In this document: positions 18,562 through 27,490 of the stretch, piece after piece | How positions within the stretch are numbered: position 1 is the first letter of the stretch | Layout of the letters: each line of letters opens with the position of its first letter | Source of the DNA: CAWFGW01 sp963849955 | GTDB lineage: Bacteria > Bacteroidota > Bacteroidia > Cytophagales > JAAEPT01 | DNA length: 64,000 nt | Assembly (NCBI GenBank): GCA_963849955.1 | Contig: CAWKJU010000023.1 | Coordinates: forward strand, 53,479 to 117,478 | Direction: 5' to 3' | Made by a program: the position numbers and the translations under genes | The notes under the pieces: generated by a model | The model's database searches: none | What the model was told of the DNA's origin: nothing | Seen by the model: only the letters and a program-made list of their open reading frames with translations

Positions 18562-19869
18562 TTATCGACCTCCACGGCTTCCAGAAGAACCTCCTCCGCC
18601 TCCAGAACTACGGCCACCACCACCGCCAGAGAAACCTCCTCCAGAACTTCTGCTGCCACCACCACTAGAATAGCCTGATGAACGACTAGAAGAAGGAGAA
18701 CTGCTGCGGTTACTTCCATACCCACTATTAGAATTTGTTCTAGGTACACTTACTCGGTTATTTGAGTTAGAAGATCTTTCGTTGCTATAACCACTATTTG
18801 ATCCTCCACTTCTATTACCTGAATAAGTAGAGTTTGACGAACTTCGATTACTTCCATAACCTGAGTTTGATCCTCGGTCTGGTTGAGTGGTAGTAGATGA
18901 AGAACGACTACTGCCATAACCACTTGACGAAGAAGAACTACTTCTTGTGCTTGAACTATTTCCGTATGAAGATCTATTGGAAGTGGTGTTCCCTGAAGTT
19001 GAGCGGTTGCTTCCATAACCAGTTGATGAAGAACCGTCTCGTGAAGCACCATTCCCAGACGTTGATCGATTTGAAGAAGCCCTGTTATTAGACCCGTAAG
19101 TTGTTTTTGCAGCATTTTCAGCAGAAGATCTACCACTCTTATTTGAGTTCGCAGCGTTTAAGCCTGGAGAAGTAGTGACTGTACGTCCACCACGAACAAC
19201 TGTATTATTTGTTTGGTTATTTTTGTAGCTATTCGTGTAATACCCATTATTGTAGTAGCCATGGTGATGAAAACCGCCACCGTAGCCCCATCCCCAACCA
19301 TTATACATATATGGATTTCCGCAGAAAGCGTACGGGTTTCTCCAGCCACCATAATACCCGCCAAATCCACCATCTCCATACATTCCATAGCCAAATCTAT
19401 TATAGCCATATCCTCCCCATGAATTATAACCTACATTCCAGCCAAAAGCAGAATTCCACCCAATACTAAAACCACTGTTATAAGTGTTCCACGGTGAGTA
19501 AAACGCATAAGGATTATAAAATAGATTATTGTATCCTACACCATAAAATGGTGTATAAAAACGATTTAACGATTGCGTATAATAATAATCGTCCGCACTA
19601 TAATAATTATTATTCATATACGAATAGTCTTGTTGACTATAACCATCATTATTATCAGAATAATAATTATTTTCAGAGTAGTCGTTGTATGTAGTGTTCC
19701 CGGAATTGTCAGAATTAGTATAATTTTGCTCTACCGTATTGTCTTGTTTGTTTTCCTTTTCAAGTTTTTTTCTATCATTGGAGTTGAAATATAAGTCATC
19801 ATATTGTTGCCCAAAAGAAGTCATTCCGATGAGCATAAAAAATGCGAAGATGTAACTAATTGGTTTCAT
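18562..19869 (-). CDS. Secreted low-complexity protein rich in Asn/Tyr then Gly/Ser/Arg
   Basis: The ATG at 19869 is chosen because it begins a clear signal peptide (MKPISYIFAFFMLIGMTSFG); upstream codons are not signal-like. The mature protein, about 415 residues, has no globular domain. The first part is rich in Tyr, Asn, Asp and Gly (many YNN/YYS words), the middle is a GWG/YGG tract, and the C-terminal half is built from degenerate repeats of (S)GYGSNRSSS type. The chain ends in GGGG/RSSGG blocks. Such composition suggests an extracellular or surface, possibly adhesive or matrix, polypeptide; this is inference. Frame-shifted products of the repeats are not real genes. Confidence 0.75.
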   Translation of the reverse strand: MKPISYIFAFFMLIGMTSFGQQYDDLYFNSNDRKKLEKENKQDNTVEQNYTNSDNSGNTTYNDYSENNYYSDNNDGYSQQDYSYMNNNYYSADDYYYTQSLNRFYTPFYGVGYNNLFYNPYAFYSPWNTYNSGFSIGWNSAFGWNVGYNSWGGYGYNRFGYGMYGDGGFGGYYGGWRNPYAFCGNPYMYNGWGWGYGGGFHHHGYYNNGYYTNSYKNNQTNNTVVRGGRTVTTSPGLNAANSNKSGRSSAENAAKTTYGSNNRASSNRSTSGNGASRDGSSSTGYGSNRSTSGNTTSNRSSYGNSSSTRSSSSSSSGYGSSRSSSTTTQPDRGSNSGYGSNRSSSNSTYSGNRSGGSNSGYSNERSSNSNNRVSVPRTNSNSGYGSNRSSSPSSSRSSGYSSGGGSRSSGGGFSGGGGGRSSGGGGGSSGSRGGR

Positions 19870-19958
19870 AGCTTTTATTTTTAATCCAAACGTGGAATGA
19901 TTTGACAAATTATATTTTGAAAGGTTTAATATCATGATAGTTAAATTACACAAAATTA

Positions 19959-19966
19959 TACTTTTG
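19959..19966 (+). promoter_or_regulatory. Candidate -7 element TACTTTTG for proS
   Basis: The element is an exact TAnnTTTG match 62 nt upstream of the proS ATG, in the divergent region. No convincing -33 TTG is at the right spacing. Confidence 0.35.
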
Positions 19967-20028
19967 TATTGCATTTAGTATGTGGTTAACAAAAGATGTA
20001 CCAAAACAATTCAAGATAAATCAAAGAA

Positions 20029-21507
20029 ATGGCGAAGGCAATACCAAGTAGAGAAGAAGATTATTCATTGTGGTATAACGAATTAGTTAAAAAAGCCGAT
20101 CTGGCAGAAAATTCAGCAGTTCGTGGCTGTATGGTAATTAAACCCTATGGTTATTCTATATGGGAAAAAATGCAGCAAGCATTGGATAAAAAATTTAAAG
20201 ACACCGGACATCAAAATGCGTATTTTCCCTTGTTTGTACCAAAAAGTTTGTTTGAAGCTGAGGAGAAAAACGCAGAGGGATTTGCAAAAGAATGTGCTGT
20301 GGTAACACACTACCGATTAAAAACAGACCCTGATAATAAGTCGAAATTAATCGTAGATCCTGAAGCTAAATTAGAAGAAGAATTAATTGTCCGCCCAACA
20401 AGTGAAGCGGTTATTTGGAATACCTATAAAAACTGGATTCAATCATATAGAGACTTACCGATTTTAGTGAACCAATGGGCAAATGTTGTGCGTTGGGAAA
20501 TGCGAACAAGGCTCTTTTTACGTACTGCAGAGTTTTTATGGCAAGAAGGACATACTGCTCATGCTACTAAACAGGAAGCATTAGATGAAACAAAACAAAT
20601 GTTAGAGGTCTATGCTGATTTTGCTGAGAATTTTATGGCCTTACCAGTAGTGAAAGGGGTGAAAACGGAATCAGAACGCTTCGCAGGTGCTTTAGACACG
20701 TATTGTATTGAGGCTTTAATGCAGGATGGAAAAGCTTTACAAGCAGGAACTTCCCACTTCTTAGGTCAAAATTTTGCTAAAGCATTTGATGTTAAATATT
20801 CTGACAAAGAAAATAAATTAGAGTATGTATGGGGAACCTCATGGGGTGTAAGCACACGACTGATGGGAGCCTTAATAATGGCCCATTCGGATGATGAAGG
20901 ATTAGTATTACCTCCAAAACTGGCTCCTATACAAGTAGTAATTGTCCCAATTTATAAAGGTGATGACCAATTAGAAGCTATTGCTGAGAAAGTAGCTCCA
21001 TTGGTTAAGGAACTTCAGGCATTAAACATTTCTGTCAAGTTTGATAACCGCGACACCTATAAACCAGGTTTTAAATTTGCTGAATGGGAGTTAAAAGGAG
21101 TACCAGTTCGAATTGCCCTTGGACAACGTGACATGGAGAATGGTACTGCTGAAGTAGCCAGAAGAGACACGAAAGAAAAACAAGTGGTCGCTTTTGATAA
21201 CTTAGTAACTGTGGTTGAAGGTTTAATGGAAGAAATCCAAACAAACATTTACAACAAAGCAAAAATCTTTAAGTCCGAAAACACGACCGAAGTAAATTCA
21301 TTTGAAGAATTTAAATCAGTATTAAAAGGGAAAGGTGGATTTATTTCGGCACATTGGGATGGCTCAGCAGAGACTGAAGAAAAAATAAAAGAAGTAACAA
21401 AAGCAACTATTCGCTGTATTCCATTCAACTCTAAAGAGGAAGAAGGTGTTTGCATTTATTCTGGGAAACCTTCAAAACAACGTGTTTTATTTGCTAAAGC
21501 TTATTAA
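20029..21507 (+). CDS. proS: Prolyl-tRNA synthetase, short (type 3, archaeal/eukaryal-like) form
   Basis: ProS charges tRNA(Pro). The 492-residue enzyme is the short form lacking the bacterial editing insertion. It has the class II motifs YFPLFVPKSLFE, IVRPTSEAVIW, and FLWQEGHTAH (motif 2 region), plus GTSHFLGQNFAKAF. It has an anticodon-binding domain (about 290-390) and the extra C-terminal zinc-like domain of this type, ending in a C-terminal Tyr (FAKAY), a hallmark of archaeal-type ProRS. The ATG at 20029 is colinear with relatives. It is followed 9 nt later by the NfeD gene. Confidence 0.95.
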   Translation: MAKAIPSREEDYSLWYNELVKKADLAENSAVRGCMVIKPYGYSIWEKMQQALDKKFKDTGHQNAYFPLFVPKSLFEAEEKNAEGFAKECAVVTHYRLKTDPDNKSKLIVDPEAKLEEELIVRPTSEAVIWNTYKNWIQSYRDLPILVNQWANVVRWEMRTRLFLRTAEFLWQEGHTAHATKQEALDETKQMLEVYADFAENFMALPVVKGVKTESERFAGALDTYCIEALMQDGKALQAGTSHFLGQNFAKAFDVKYSDKENKLEYVWGTSWGVSTRLMGALIMAHSDDEGLVLPPKLAPIQVVIVPIYKGDDQLEAIAEKVAPLVKELQALNISVKFDNRDTYKPGFKFAEWELKGVPVRIALGQRDMENGTAEVARRDTKEKQVVAFDNLVTVVEGLMEEIQTNIYNKAKIFKSENTTEVNSFEEFKSVLKGKGGFISAHWDGSAETEEKIKEVTKATIRCIPFNSKEEEGVCIYSGKPSKQRVLFAKAY

Positions 21508-21516
21508 GTATAATTT

Positions 21517-21987
21517 ATGGAACTCATCTACATCATTCTTATCGCTTTAATTGGTTTGGCATTAATCGTTGTAGAAGTGATGGTTATACCAGGTTCTTCC
21601 ATAATAGGGTTTATAGGTTTTGGAGTGACTGCAGGAGCAATATATATGAGCTATCGATTTCATGGAACAGAAGCAGGAACCATTGTTTTTGCAAGCTGTG
21701 CTGTAATTTCAGGTGGGTTTCTCTATTACGCAATAAAATATAATGTTTGGAAAAAATTTTCTTTGAACAATGAAATTAATGAGCGAGTTTCTTCGAATGT
21801 AAATGAAAGAATTCCAGTTGGAACAGAAGGAAAAGCTGTATCAGCACTAAGGCCTTATGGCAAAGCAGAGTTTGATGATGAAACATATGAAGTTGTTACA
21901 CTCGGAAGTTTTGTAGATGCCGGAAGTTTGATTAGAATTGTGAAGATAGAACAAGAAAAAATTTTTGTACAACTAATAAATAAATAA
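21517..21987 (+). CDS. NfeD-like membrane protein (short type)
   Basis: The 156-residue protein has two to three N-terminal hydrophobic segments (about 2-25, 27-45, 50-70) and a C-terminal OB-like domain with GTEGKAVSALRPYGKAEF and DAGSLIRIV. Short NfeD proteins accompany flotillin/FloA or stomatin genes and are thought to help form or tether membrane microdomains. The gene stands 4 nt before floA and is the first of nfeD-floA-lemA. Confidence 0.88.
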   Translation: MELIYIILIALIGLALIVVEVMVIPGSSIIGFIGFGVTAGAIYMSYRFHGTEAGTIVFASCAVISGGFLYYAIKYNVWKKFSLNNEINERVSSNVNERIPVGTEGKAVSALRPYGKAEFDDETYEVVTLGSFVDAGSLIRIVKIEQEKIFVQLINK

Positions 21988-21991
21988 AAAA

Positions 21992-22972
21992 ATGAGTGCT
22001 AGTCTTATTGTGCTTGGAATCTTAGGTTTAGTAGGTTTCATTTTATTCATCCTCATCTTCCAAATTATGGGATTGTGGGTGTCAGCCTTGTTATCAGGCG
22101 TGTCCATCAACCTGTTTCAGTTACTTTTTATGCGAATTCGTAAAGTTCCGCCTTCCGTCATTGTCAATGCGATGGTTACTACCCATAAAGCAGGTATTAA
22201 ACTAACAAGAGATGAGTTAGAAGCTCATTATTTAGCCGGTGGACATGTTCCTTCTGTGGTTATCGCATTAATCTCTGCTGACAAAGCCAATATTGCCTTA
22301 ACGTTTCAACAAGCTGCAGCGATTGATTTAGCTGGTCGTGATGTGTTAGAAGCTGTTCAAACCTCTGTTAATCCGCGAGTAATCAACACACCAAATGTAG
22401 CGGCTGTAGCTCAGGATGGAATTCAGTTAATCACAAAAGCACGTGTAACTGTACGGGCAAACATCAACCGATTAGTGGGTGGAGCTGGTGAAGAAACTAT
22501 TTTAGCACGTGTAGGAGAAGGGATTGTAACTTCTATTGGTTCTTCTCAATCGCATAAGACGGTATTGGAAAACCCTGATAGTATTTCTAAAGTGGTGTTA
22601 GCAAAAGGATTAGATGCTGGAACAGCTTTCGAGATCTTATCTATCGACATCGCTGATATTGATGTTGGGGAAAATATTGGAGCGAAACTTCAAATAGACC
22701 AAGCAAATGCTGACTTAAAAGTAGCCGAAGCGAAAGCAGAAGAGCGAAGAGCAATGGCTGTGGCACATGAGCAAGAAATGAAAGCTAAAGCTCAAGAAGC
22801 GAGAGCTAACGTAATTCAAGCTGAAGCTGAAATTCCAATGGCGATTGCTAATGCATTTAACAGTGGTAATTTGGGTATCATGGATTATTATAAAATGAAA
22901 AACATTGAGTCTGACACAGACATGAGAGATTCAATTGCTAAATCAACTGGAGAAACTAAACCGAAGAAATAA
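21992..22972 (+). CDS. floA: Flotillin-like protein FloA
   Basis: FloA is a membrane-microdomain scaffold in bacteria. The 326-residue protein has an N-terminal hydrophobic hairpin (about 3-45), the family pattern RKVPPSVIVNAMV..HKAGI, a PHB-like middle region, the conserved VLAKGLDAGTAFEILSIDIADID, and an Ala/Glu-rich coiled coil (about 235-285). Length is typical of the YqfA/FloA family. It lies between nfeD and lemA with gaps of 4 and 2 nt, indicating one transcript. Confidence 0.95.
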   Translation: MSASLIVLGILGLVGFILFILIFQIMGLWVSALLSGVSINLFQLLFMRIRKVPPSVIVNAMVTTHKAGIKLTRDELEAHYLAGGHVPSVVIALISADKANIALTFQQAAAIDLAGRDVLEAVQTSVNPRVINTPNVAAVAQDGIQLITKARVTVRANINRLVGGAGEETILARVGEGIVTSIGSSQSHKTVLENPDSISKVVLAKGLDAGTAFEILSIDIADIDVGENIGAKLQIDQANADLKVAEAKAEERRAMAVAHEQEMKAKAQEARANVIQAEAEIPMAIANAFNSGNLGIMDYYKMKNIESDTDMRDSIAKSTGETKPKK

Positions 22973-22974
22973 AA

Positions 22975-23565
22975 ATGAAAAAGACGTTAATTATTGTTGG
23001 TTGTATCTTAGGTGTATTACTGCTCTTGTACTTATTCTTTGGCGGTAGATACAATTCTATGGTTCAAAAAGACGAGACTGTAATTGCACAATGGGCCAAT
23101 GTAGAGAGTGTGTACCAACGTAGAGCAGACTTAATTCCTAACTTAGTGAACACTGTGAAAGGTTATGCTGCTCACGAACAAGAAGTGTTAACAGGAGTAA
23201 TTGAAGCAAGAGCTAAAGCAACCAGCATCAACATTGATCCTTCAAATTTGGATTCAGAATCCATTCAAAAATTTAGTCAGGCACAATCAGGACTTTCTTC
23301 TGCATTGTCTAGATTATTAGTTACTGTGGAACGATACCCTGATTTAAAGGCTAATCAAAATTTCCTTGAACTACAAGCACAACTGGAAGGTACAGAAAAC
23401 AGAATTGCTGTGGAGCGAATGAAATTTAATGAAGTAGTGAAAGAATATAATACTTATATCCGTAGTTTTCCTAATAACATGTTAGCTGGAATGTATGGGT
23501 TTTCATCTAAAACACCCTTTCAAGCCGATGAGGGTTCAGAAAAAGCTCCTCAAGTTCAGTTTTAA
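22975..23565 (+). CDS. LemA family protein
   Basis: The 196-residue protein has one N-terminal membrane helix (about 4-24) and the LemA helical domain: VIAQWANVESVYQRRADLIP, LVNTVKGYAAHE, LKANQNFLELQAQLEGTENRI, and YNTYIRSFPNNM. LemA proteins are of unknown biochemical role but very often sit beside TPM-domain proteins, as here. Its TAA overlaps the stop of the convergent TPM gene by sharing TTAA at 23562-23565. Confidence 0.93.
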   Translation: MKKTLIIVGCILGVLLLLYLFFGGRYNSMVQKDETVIAQWANVESVYQRRADLIPNLVNTVKGYAAHEQEVLTGVIEARAKATSINIDPSNLDSESIQKFSQAQSGLSSALSRLLVTVERYPDLKANQNFLELQAQLEGTENRIAVERMKFNEVVKEYNTYIRSFPNNMLAGMYGFSSKTPFQADEGSEKAPQVQF

Positions 23566-24200
23566 TCGAAACTAATTGTGTTTGGCAATTCATTTTCATC
23601 ATCAGGTTTGATATGAAAATCTGAAGTAACCAACAAATCTGCTGCTAAAGAAATGCCTTTGATAATTCCATCAGAGGCATTTTTGTTTCTGATGCCGGCA
23701 GTTATTTCATTCACAATATTTACCCACTGCTCTTGACCAATTTGTTTATTAATTTCGGTGTCACCAAGAACTTCTACACGGTGCTCCAAGCAGCTGATTA
23801 ATATTAAAAGTCCTGTTCGATCTTTGGTCTGAAACAATTCACGTTCAAGAAAAATTTGCTCGGCTTTTTGAATCACTCGCGTATCTATTTCTTTTTGAGA
23901 AACAAACAACAGACGAATGGATGGAACAAAAAAAGCTAAAGCAAAAGCTAATACAAAGACCACAATGCTAAACAACTCTGCATATTCTGTAGCAAGAGAA
24001 GGCACAAAAAAGCTCGAACCATAAGCTAGCACTAAAGAAGAACCTCCTAATAATAAGGAGCAAGCCAATACGCCTCCAAAATAACTGTCGCTTTGTTCAC
24101 TTACATGCACGACAATCTCACCATTGGTTTTCTTCTCAGCTATCTTGATAGCCTCTTCAATACGTGTTGCGTCTGCACTTGAAAAGAGTTTATTTTCCAT
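23562..24200 (-). CDS. TPM-domain membrane protein (DUF477), short form
   Basis: The ATG at 24200 is chosen; codons before it run into the upstream stop. The protein has about 212 residues: an N-terminal part of the TPM domain (ADATRIEEAIKIAEKKTNGEIVVHV), two membrane segments (about 40-62 and 66-90), then the rest of the domain with IFLERELFQTKDRTGLLILISCLEHRVEVLGD. TPM proteins are associated with LemA and have been linked to photosystem repair in plants and phosphatase-like activity in vitro; the bacterial role is unclear. It is co-oriented 11 nt after the second TPM gene. Confidence 0.85.
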   Translation of the reverse strand: MENKLFSSADATRIEEAIKIAEKKTNGEIVVHVSEQSDSYFGGVLACSLLLGGSSLVLAYGSSFFVPSLATEYAELFSIVVFVLAFALAFFVPSIRLLFVSQKEIDTRVIQKAEQIFLERELFQTKDRTGLLILISCLEHRVEVLGDTEINKQIGQEQWVNIVNEITAGIRNKNASDGIIKGISLAADLLVTSDFHIKPDDENELPNTISFD

Positions 24201-24211
24201 AATTATTTTTT

Positions 24212-25081
24212 TTACCAACCTCCAGAAGCACCACCACCACCGAAGCTGCCACCGCCTCCGCTAAATCCACCACCCGAGAAGCCACCACTGCTGAATCCTC
24301 CTCCGTAGCTGCCTCCGTATCCGCCATGGTATCGGCCACCGCCACCACCGCCTTTGGAATTACCAAAGAGAGTCGTGAACACACCTAGCATAAAATTGTA
24401 AAGTAAAGCAAATTGAATAGACGAAAGTAGCGCCATGATAACCACAAGCACTACTATACCCAAACCAATGCCTTTTAATGCCCCAAATTTGTCTTTCAAA
24501 AATAGTAGTGCTATCATAAACACAGGGAATAGAAACATCCACGTGCTAAACTTATTTGACTTTTTTTCTTTTTTAAAATTGTCATCCGACACTGGCTCTT
24601 TAAAAATCAACTCCTTCACTGTAACTGAGCCTGAATAAATCCCTTGATAAAAATCCTGGTTTCGGAAATTGGGTTTCAGTTGCGTTTCAATAATTCGCTT
24701 TGCTAAAGCATCTGGAATTACACCTTCTAATCCATAACCGACTTCTATTCGCATTTTTTTGTCTTGCATCGCCACTAGCATAATCACACCATTATCGGCT
24801 TTTTCAGTACCTAGCCCCCAATATTCACCCAAAGAAAAAGCGTAATCTTCAATGGTATAAGGTGAAGTGGTATTCATTAAAACGATCACATATTGCGCTC
24901 CACTTTTTTGTTCTATTTCTTCCGATAATGCTATCAGTTGATTTTTCTCATAGCTTTGAAGTATACCCGTTTGATCAATTACGCGCTGATTGTTCAACGA
25001 AATCAATTCTTTTTCTGGCACACGAGCCAACAACGAGATTGGGATTAATAGAAGAAGAATAAAGACTTTTAATGCTTTCAT
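24212..25081 (-). CDS. TPM-domain protein with glycine-rich tail (YgcG-like)
   Basis: The ATG at 25081 starts a signal peptide (MKALKVFILLLLIPISLLA). The TPM domain spans about residues 25-150, with RVIDQTGILQSYEKNQL, IEQKSGAQYVIVLM and MRIEVGYGLEGVIPDALAKRII. A hydrophobic region follows (about 180-225), then a very Gly/Ser/Tyr-rich tail (about 235-289) ending ASGGW. The architecture is that of YgcG-like envelope proteins. It is the upstream partner of the short TPM gene; together they face nfeD-floA-lemA, making a five-gene membrane-organisation cluster. Confidence 0.88.
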   Translation of the reverse strand: MKALKVFILLLLIPISLLARVPEKELISLNNQRVIDQTGILQSYEKNQLIALSEEIEQKSGAQYVIVLMNTTSPYTIEDYAFSLGEYWGLGTEKADNGVIMLVAMQDKKMRIEVGYGLEGVIPDALAKRIIETQLKPNFRNQDFYQGIYSGSVTVKELIFKEPVSDDNFKKEKKSNKFSTWMFLFPVFMIALLFLKDKFGALKGIGLGIVVLVVIMALLSSIQFALLYNFMLGVFTTLFGNSKGGGGGGRYHGGYGGSYGGGFSSGGFSGGGFSGGGGSFGGGGASGGW

Positions 25082-25137
25082 GATGTGCAAATTAAAAAAA
25101 CTAATGCTAATTCGACTCATATAGAGTAATTAAAACA

Positions 25138-26031
25138 CTAGAGTTTGAAGGGTCTTGAAATAGTAAAGCCCATGCGGTATTGGCCTTTTCTTGGGTTTAC
25201 GTCTGAAGTTGTACCTGAGACAAACTGATATTCACCAATGCCTTTAGAATTAGTAATGTCCAGCTGAAACACGTGTCCACCTACATCAAATTCAACACCT
25301 ACACCTACTTCATCATAATAACTGTTTGCATCCCCTCTATCCATGAATTGATTATAAGTATATTCTAAATTAAGCGCGACCAACTGAGTAAGTTTTATCC
25401 TAGCCCCAGCACCTAACGCAACTAGATCATTCATATCATTGACAGCCACATAGTTTCGATGTACATAAGACGGTATGATTTGAAAAGAATATCGACTATT
25501 TATTTTATAACCAGCAATCAACTGGGTAACATAACGTAATCGGTGAATCCCTTTTGAAAAAGAACTTTCAGAAGTACTTATACCAGATGCATGCATGGTA
25601 GAAATGGCACTACTACCAAGAACAGTTAAGCTGACAGGTGTTTTTTCGGTTGGTCGTATCAGCCGATATTTAACGAAGCCATCAAATAGTTCTCTAATGG
25701 TTCCACCACCCTTGCTTCTACCTGCTCCAATCATCAAGTTATCATTGATACCGTATTCAAAAGCAATTCGAATGTCAGATGAGTTATCGAGTCCCCAAAA
25801 ATTGTGATAACCACCATTATCTCCTCCAATATCACCAAAACGGTGTGTCACCCGAAAGTCAAATTCTCTTCTGCCTAGTGTTTCCGAAGTATGATTATTC
25901 ACTAGACGGGTAGTACTAAACGTGGCAAAGGGAGCAAGATAACTCGAATCTATTGAACCTGATTGGGCTGATGTGCATACAACCACAATCATTAATACAG
26001 ATGTGATAATGAAATTTTTCTTTGGATACAT
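25138..26031 (-). CDS. DUF5777 outer-membrane beta-barrel protein
   Basis: The 297-residue protein has a signal peptide (first about 22 residues) and the pattern ATFSTTRLVNNHTSETLGRREFDF, then RFGD and NFWGLDNSSDIRIAFEYG, as in DUF5777 barrels of Bacteroidota. It ends with alternating strands and FTISRPFKL. The family is often adjacent to c-type cytochromes, as here: it starts 2 nt after the di-heme cytochrome stop. The role is unknown; an outer-membrane partner of the periplasmic cytochromes is plausible but inferred. Confidence 0.8.
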   Translation of the reverse strand: MYPKKNFIITSVLMIVVVCTSAQSGSIDSSYLAPFATFSTTRLVNNHTSETLGRREFDFRVTHRFGDIGGDNGGYHNFWGLDNSSDIRIAFEYGINDNLMIGAGRSKGGGTIRELFDGFVKYRLIRPTEKTPVSLTVLGSSAISTMHASGISTSESSFSKGIHRLRYVTQLIAGYKINSRYSFQIIPSYVHRNYVAVNDMNDLVALGAGARIKLTQLVALNLEYTYNQFMDRGDANSYYDEVGVGVEFDVGGHVFQLDITNSKGIGEYQFVSGTTSDVNPRKGQYRMGFTISRPFKL

Positions 26032-26033
26032 AC

Positions 26034-27035
26034 CTAGTTGCTTTGCTGGTTAATGTAGGCCACTAAATCTTCAATTTGTTGATTTGTGAGCCTTTCTTGC
26101 GTATAATGAGGCATATAAGGCTTATATCCTATAATTGGATAAGTACCTCTTCTAACTATTTCATACACGGACAATTCAGATGTTTTTTTGAGCATCGATT
26201 TTAATAATTGATGACTTAGTTTATTGTCTTCAAGTTTTAAGTTGGTGATTCTTGCCTTTGGATCATGACAATGCAAACAACTTTGGTTGTAAATTAACTT
26301 CCCTAAGTCGGCATCCCCGGTTTTCCCGTAAGTCCTTTCCTCAGGGGATAATGCAGGAATAAACGTAGCCTCAGCCACTGAGACAAATTTAGATTTCAGT
26401 ACAGTCATTGCTGTATCTGCTTGTTGTTTTATTAGCTCATTTTCTTCTTTACTCAAACTTAAATCTTCCAACATCAACTGTATGGACCAAAAATAATGAA
26501 GGAACGCTTCTAATTCCCAATCTTCTAACAGCCGACCTTGAGAACATTCTTTAGCGCAAAGTTGAATAGCATTGGCTAAGGTATCTCTTGCAGGAATCAC
26601 TAAGTCGCCATATTTTTCTTTATAATCACCATTGTACCATGTCTTGCGATTAACCACACCATACATGGTAGTGCCTTGTAAAAAGGGAATATTTTTTTCT
26701 TTAGCAAAAGTTAACCGAGCTACAGGATTTTGATTAGCTAAACTAGGGTCTTCCTTCACATTGTTATGACAACTGGAGCAAACATAGTGCTTTGAAATTC
26801 GGTTTGACTGCCCCCCATCTGGATGGGTTGATGTTCCGTACAAAAATAACTCTTTCCCAATTTTAATTTTTTCTTGATCTAAATTTGCGATAAAGTGAAC
26901 GGGCTTCGGTTCACCAAGGTTAAATAATACCCCTGCTACAGTAGATGGCTTTTGCTCATATGGTTTACTCAACTGTATAAAAGCTGAAAAAAGCATTATT
27001 CCGATAACAATAAAGATGTAAAGTAAACTTTTCAT
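26034..27035 (-). CDS. Di-heme c-type cytochrome (cytochrome c peroxidase/MauG-like)
   Basis: The ATG at 27035 begins an N-terminal signal anchor (about residues 1-20). Two CxxCH sites are visible: CSSCH at 86-90 and CLHCH at 253-257. The second half is a class I cytochrome c domain with a likely Met ligand in YKPYMPHYT and the usual C-terminal helix (QIEDLVAYINQQ). The first half contains two further cysteines (Cys160 and Cys164, in CAKECSQGR), which could form a disulfide or contribute a ligand. I cannot tell a peroxidase from an electron-transfer role. It follows the small CX4CH lipoprotein by 1 nt and precedes DUF5777. Confidence 0.82.
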   Translation of the reverse strand: MKSLLYIFIVIGIMLFSAFIQLSKPYEQKPSTVAGVLFNLGEPKPVHFIANLDQEKIKIGKELFLYGTSTHPDGGQSNRISKHYVCSSCHNNVKEDPSLANQNPVARLTFAKEKNIPFLQGTTMYGVVNRKTWYNGDYKEKYGDLVIPARDTLANAIQLCAKECSQGRLLEDWELEAFLHYFWSIQLMLEDLSLSKEENELIKQQADTAMTVLKSKFVSVAEATFIPALSPEERTYGKTGDADLGKLIYNQSCLHCHDPKARITNLKLEDNKLSHQLLKSMLKKTSELSVYEIVRRGTYPIIGYKPYMPHYTQERLTNQQIEDLVAYINQQSN

Positions 27036-27036
27036 G

Positions 27037-27408
27037 TCAATTATTAGGTTTACCTGCTGCAACCCAGCATTTGATAGTTTCTATTTTTACCTGGGGTAGT
27101 TTCTCCGCTGGCGTGAAAGTAGAAGGGTCATAAGGCATTTTAATGGAGCCTGTATGTTGAATAGCGGGGATAATTTGGTCGGTCATAGCTGAGATTTCTG
27201 AATAATTGGTTAATGCAAAAGGACCGGCTCCACCTATTACATGGCACGCTGGATTAGCACATATTGAAGTAAAAATTGGAAGGATATGATTATTAAAAGA
27301 AATCGTATCACAAAAGGATTGTGGTGTTGGATTATCATCGGCTTTATCAACAGAACAACTAATCATCAATAAAAATGTCGATAAAGCAATAAATACTGAA
27401 TGCTTCAT
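27037..27408 (-). CDS. Small lipoprotein with CX4CH cytochrome-like motif, copy 1
   Basis: The 123-residue protein has a lipobox (LMISC, Cys18). After a spacer come SFCDTISFNNHILPIF and C50-ANPA-C55-H56. The PIF...C...CH layout is that of the planctomycete-type cytochrome c domains widespread in Bacteroidota, but the heme motif has four residues between cysteines rather than two. A further Cys near the end (IKCWVAAGKPNN) is also conserved in copy 2. Either heme is bound by the CX4CH motif or the cysteines form disulfides. It lies directly upstream of the di-heme cytochrome. Confidence 0.78.
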   Translation of the reverse strand: MKHSVFIALSTFLLMISCSVDKADDNPTPQSFCDTISFNNHILPIFTSICANPACHVIGGAGPFALTNYSEISAMTDQIIPAIQHTGSIKMPYDPSTFTPAEKLPQVKIETIKCWVAAGKPNN

Positions 27409-27490
27409 AATTTAAAAGTCTAGTTTTTATTTCTTATAAATTGCCTTACTAACGACATTTTAGAAACTTAGATAAATATGCACCGTTTTC

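Noticed and set aside
18555..19136. Two shadow open frames on the minus strand inside the low-complexity gene (Val/Leu-rich, Gln/Ile-rich)
   Set aside because: They are frame-shifted readings of the repeats, with no signal peptide or domain.
19209..19794. Plus-strand open frames opposite the same gene (His/Tyr- or Ile/Val-rich)
   Set aside because: Antisense to a repeat-rich gene; composition is a by-product of repeats.
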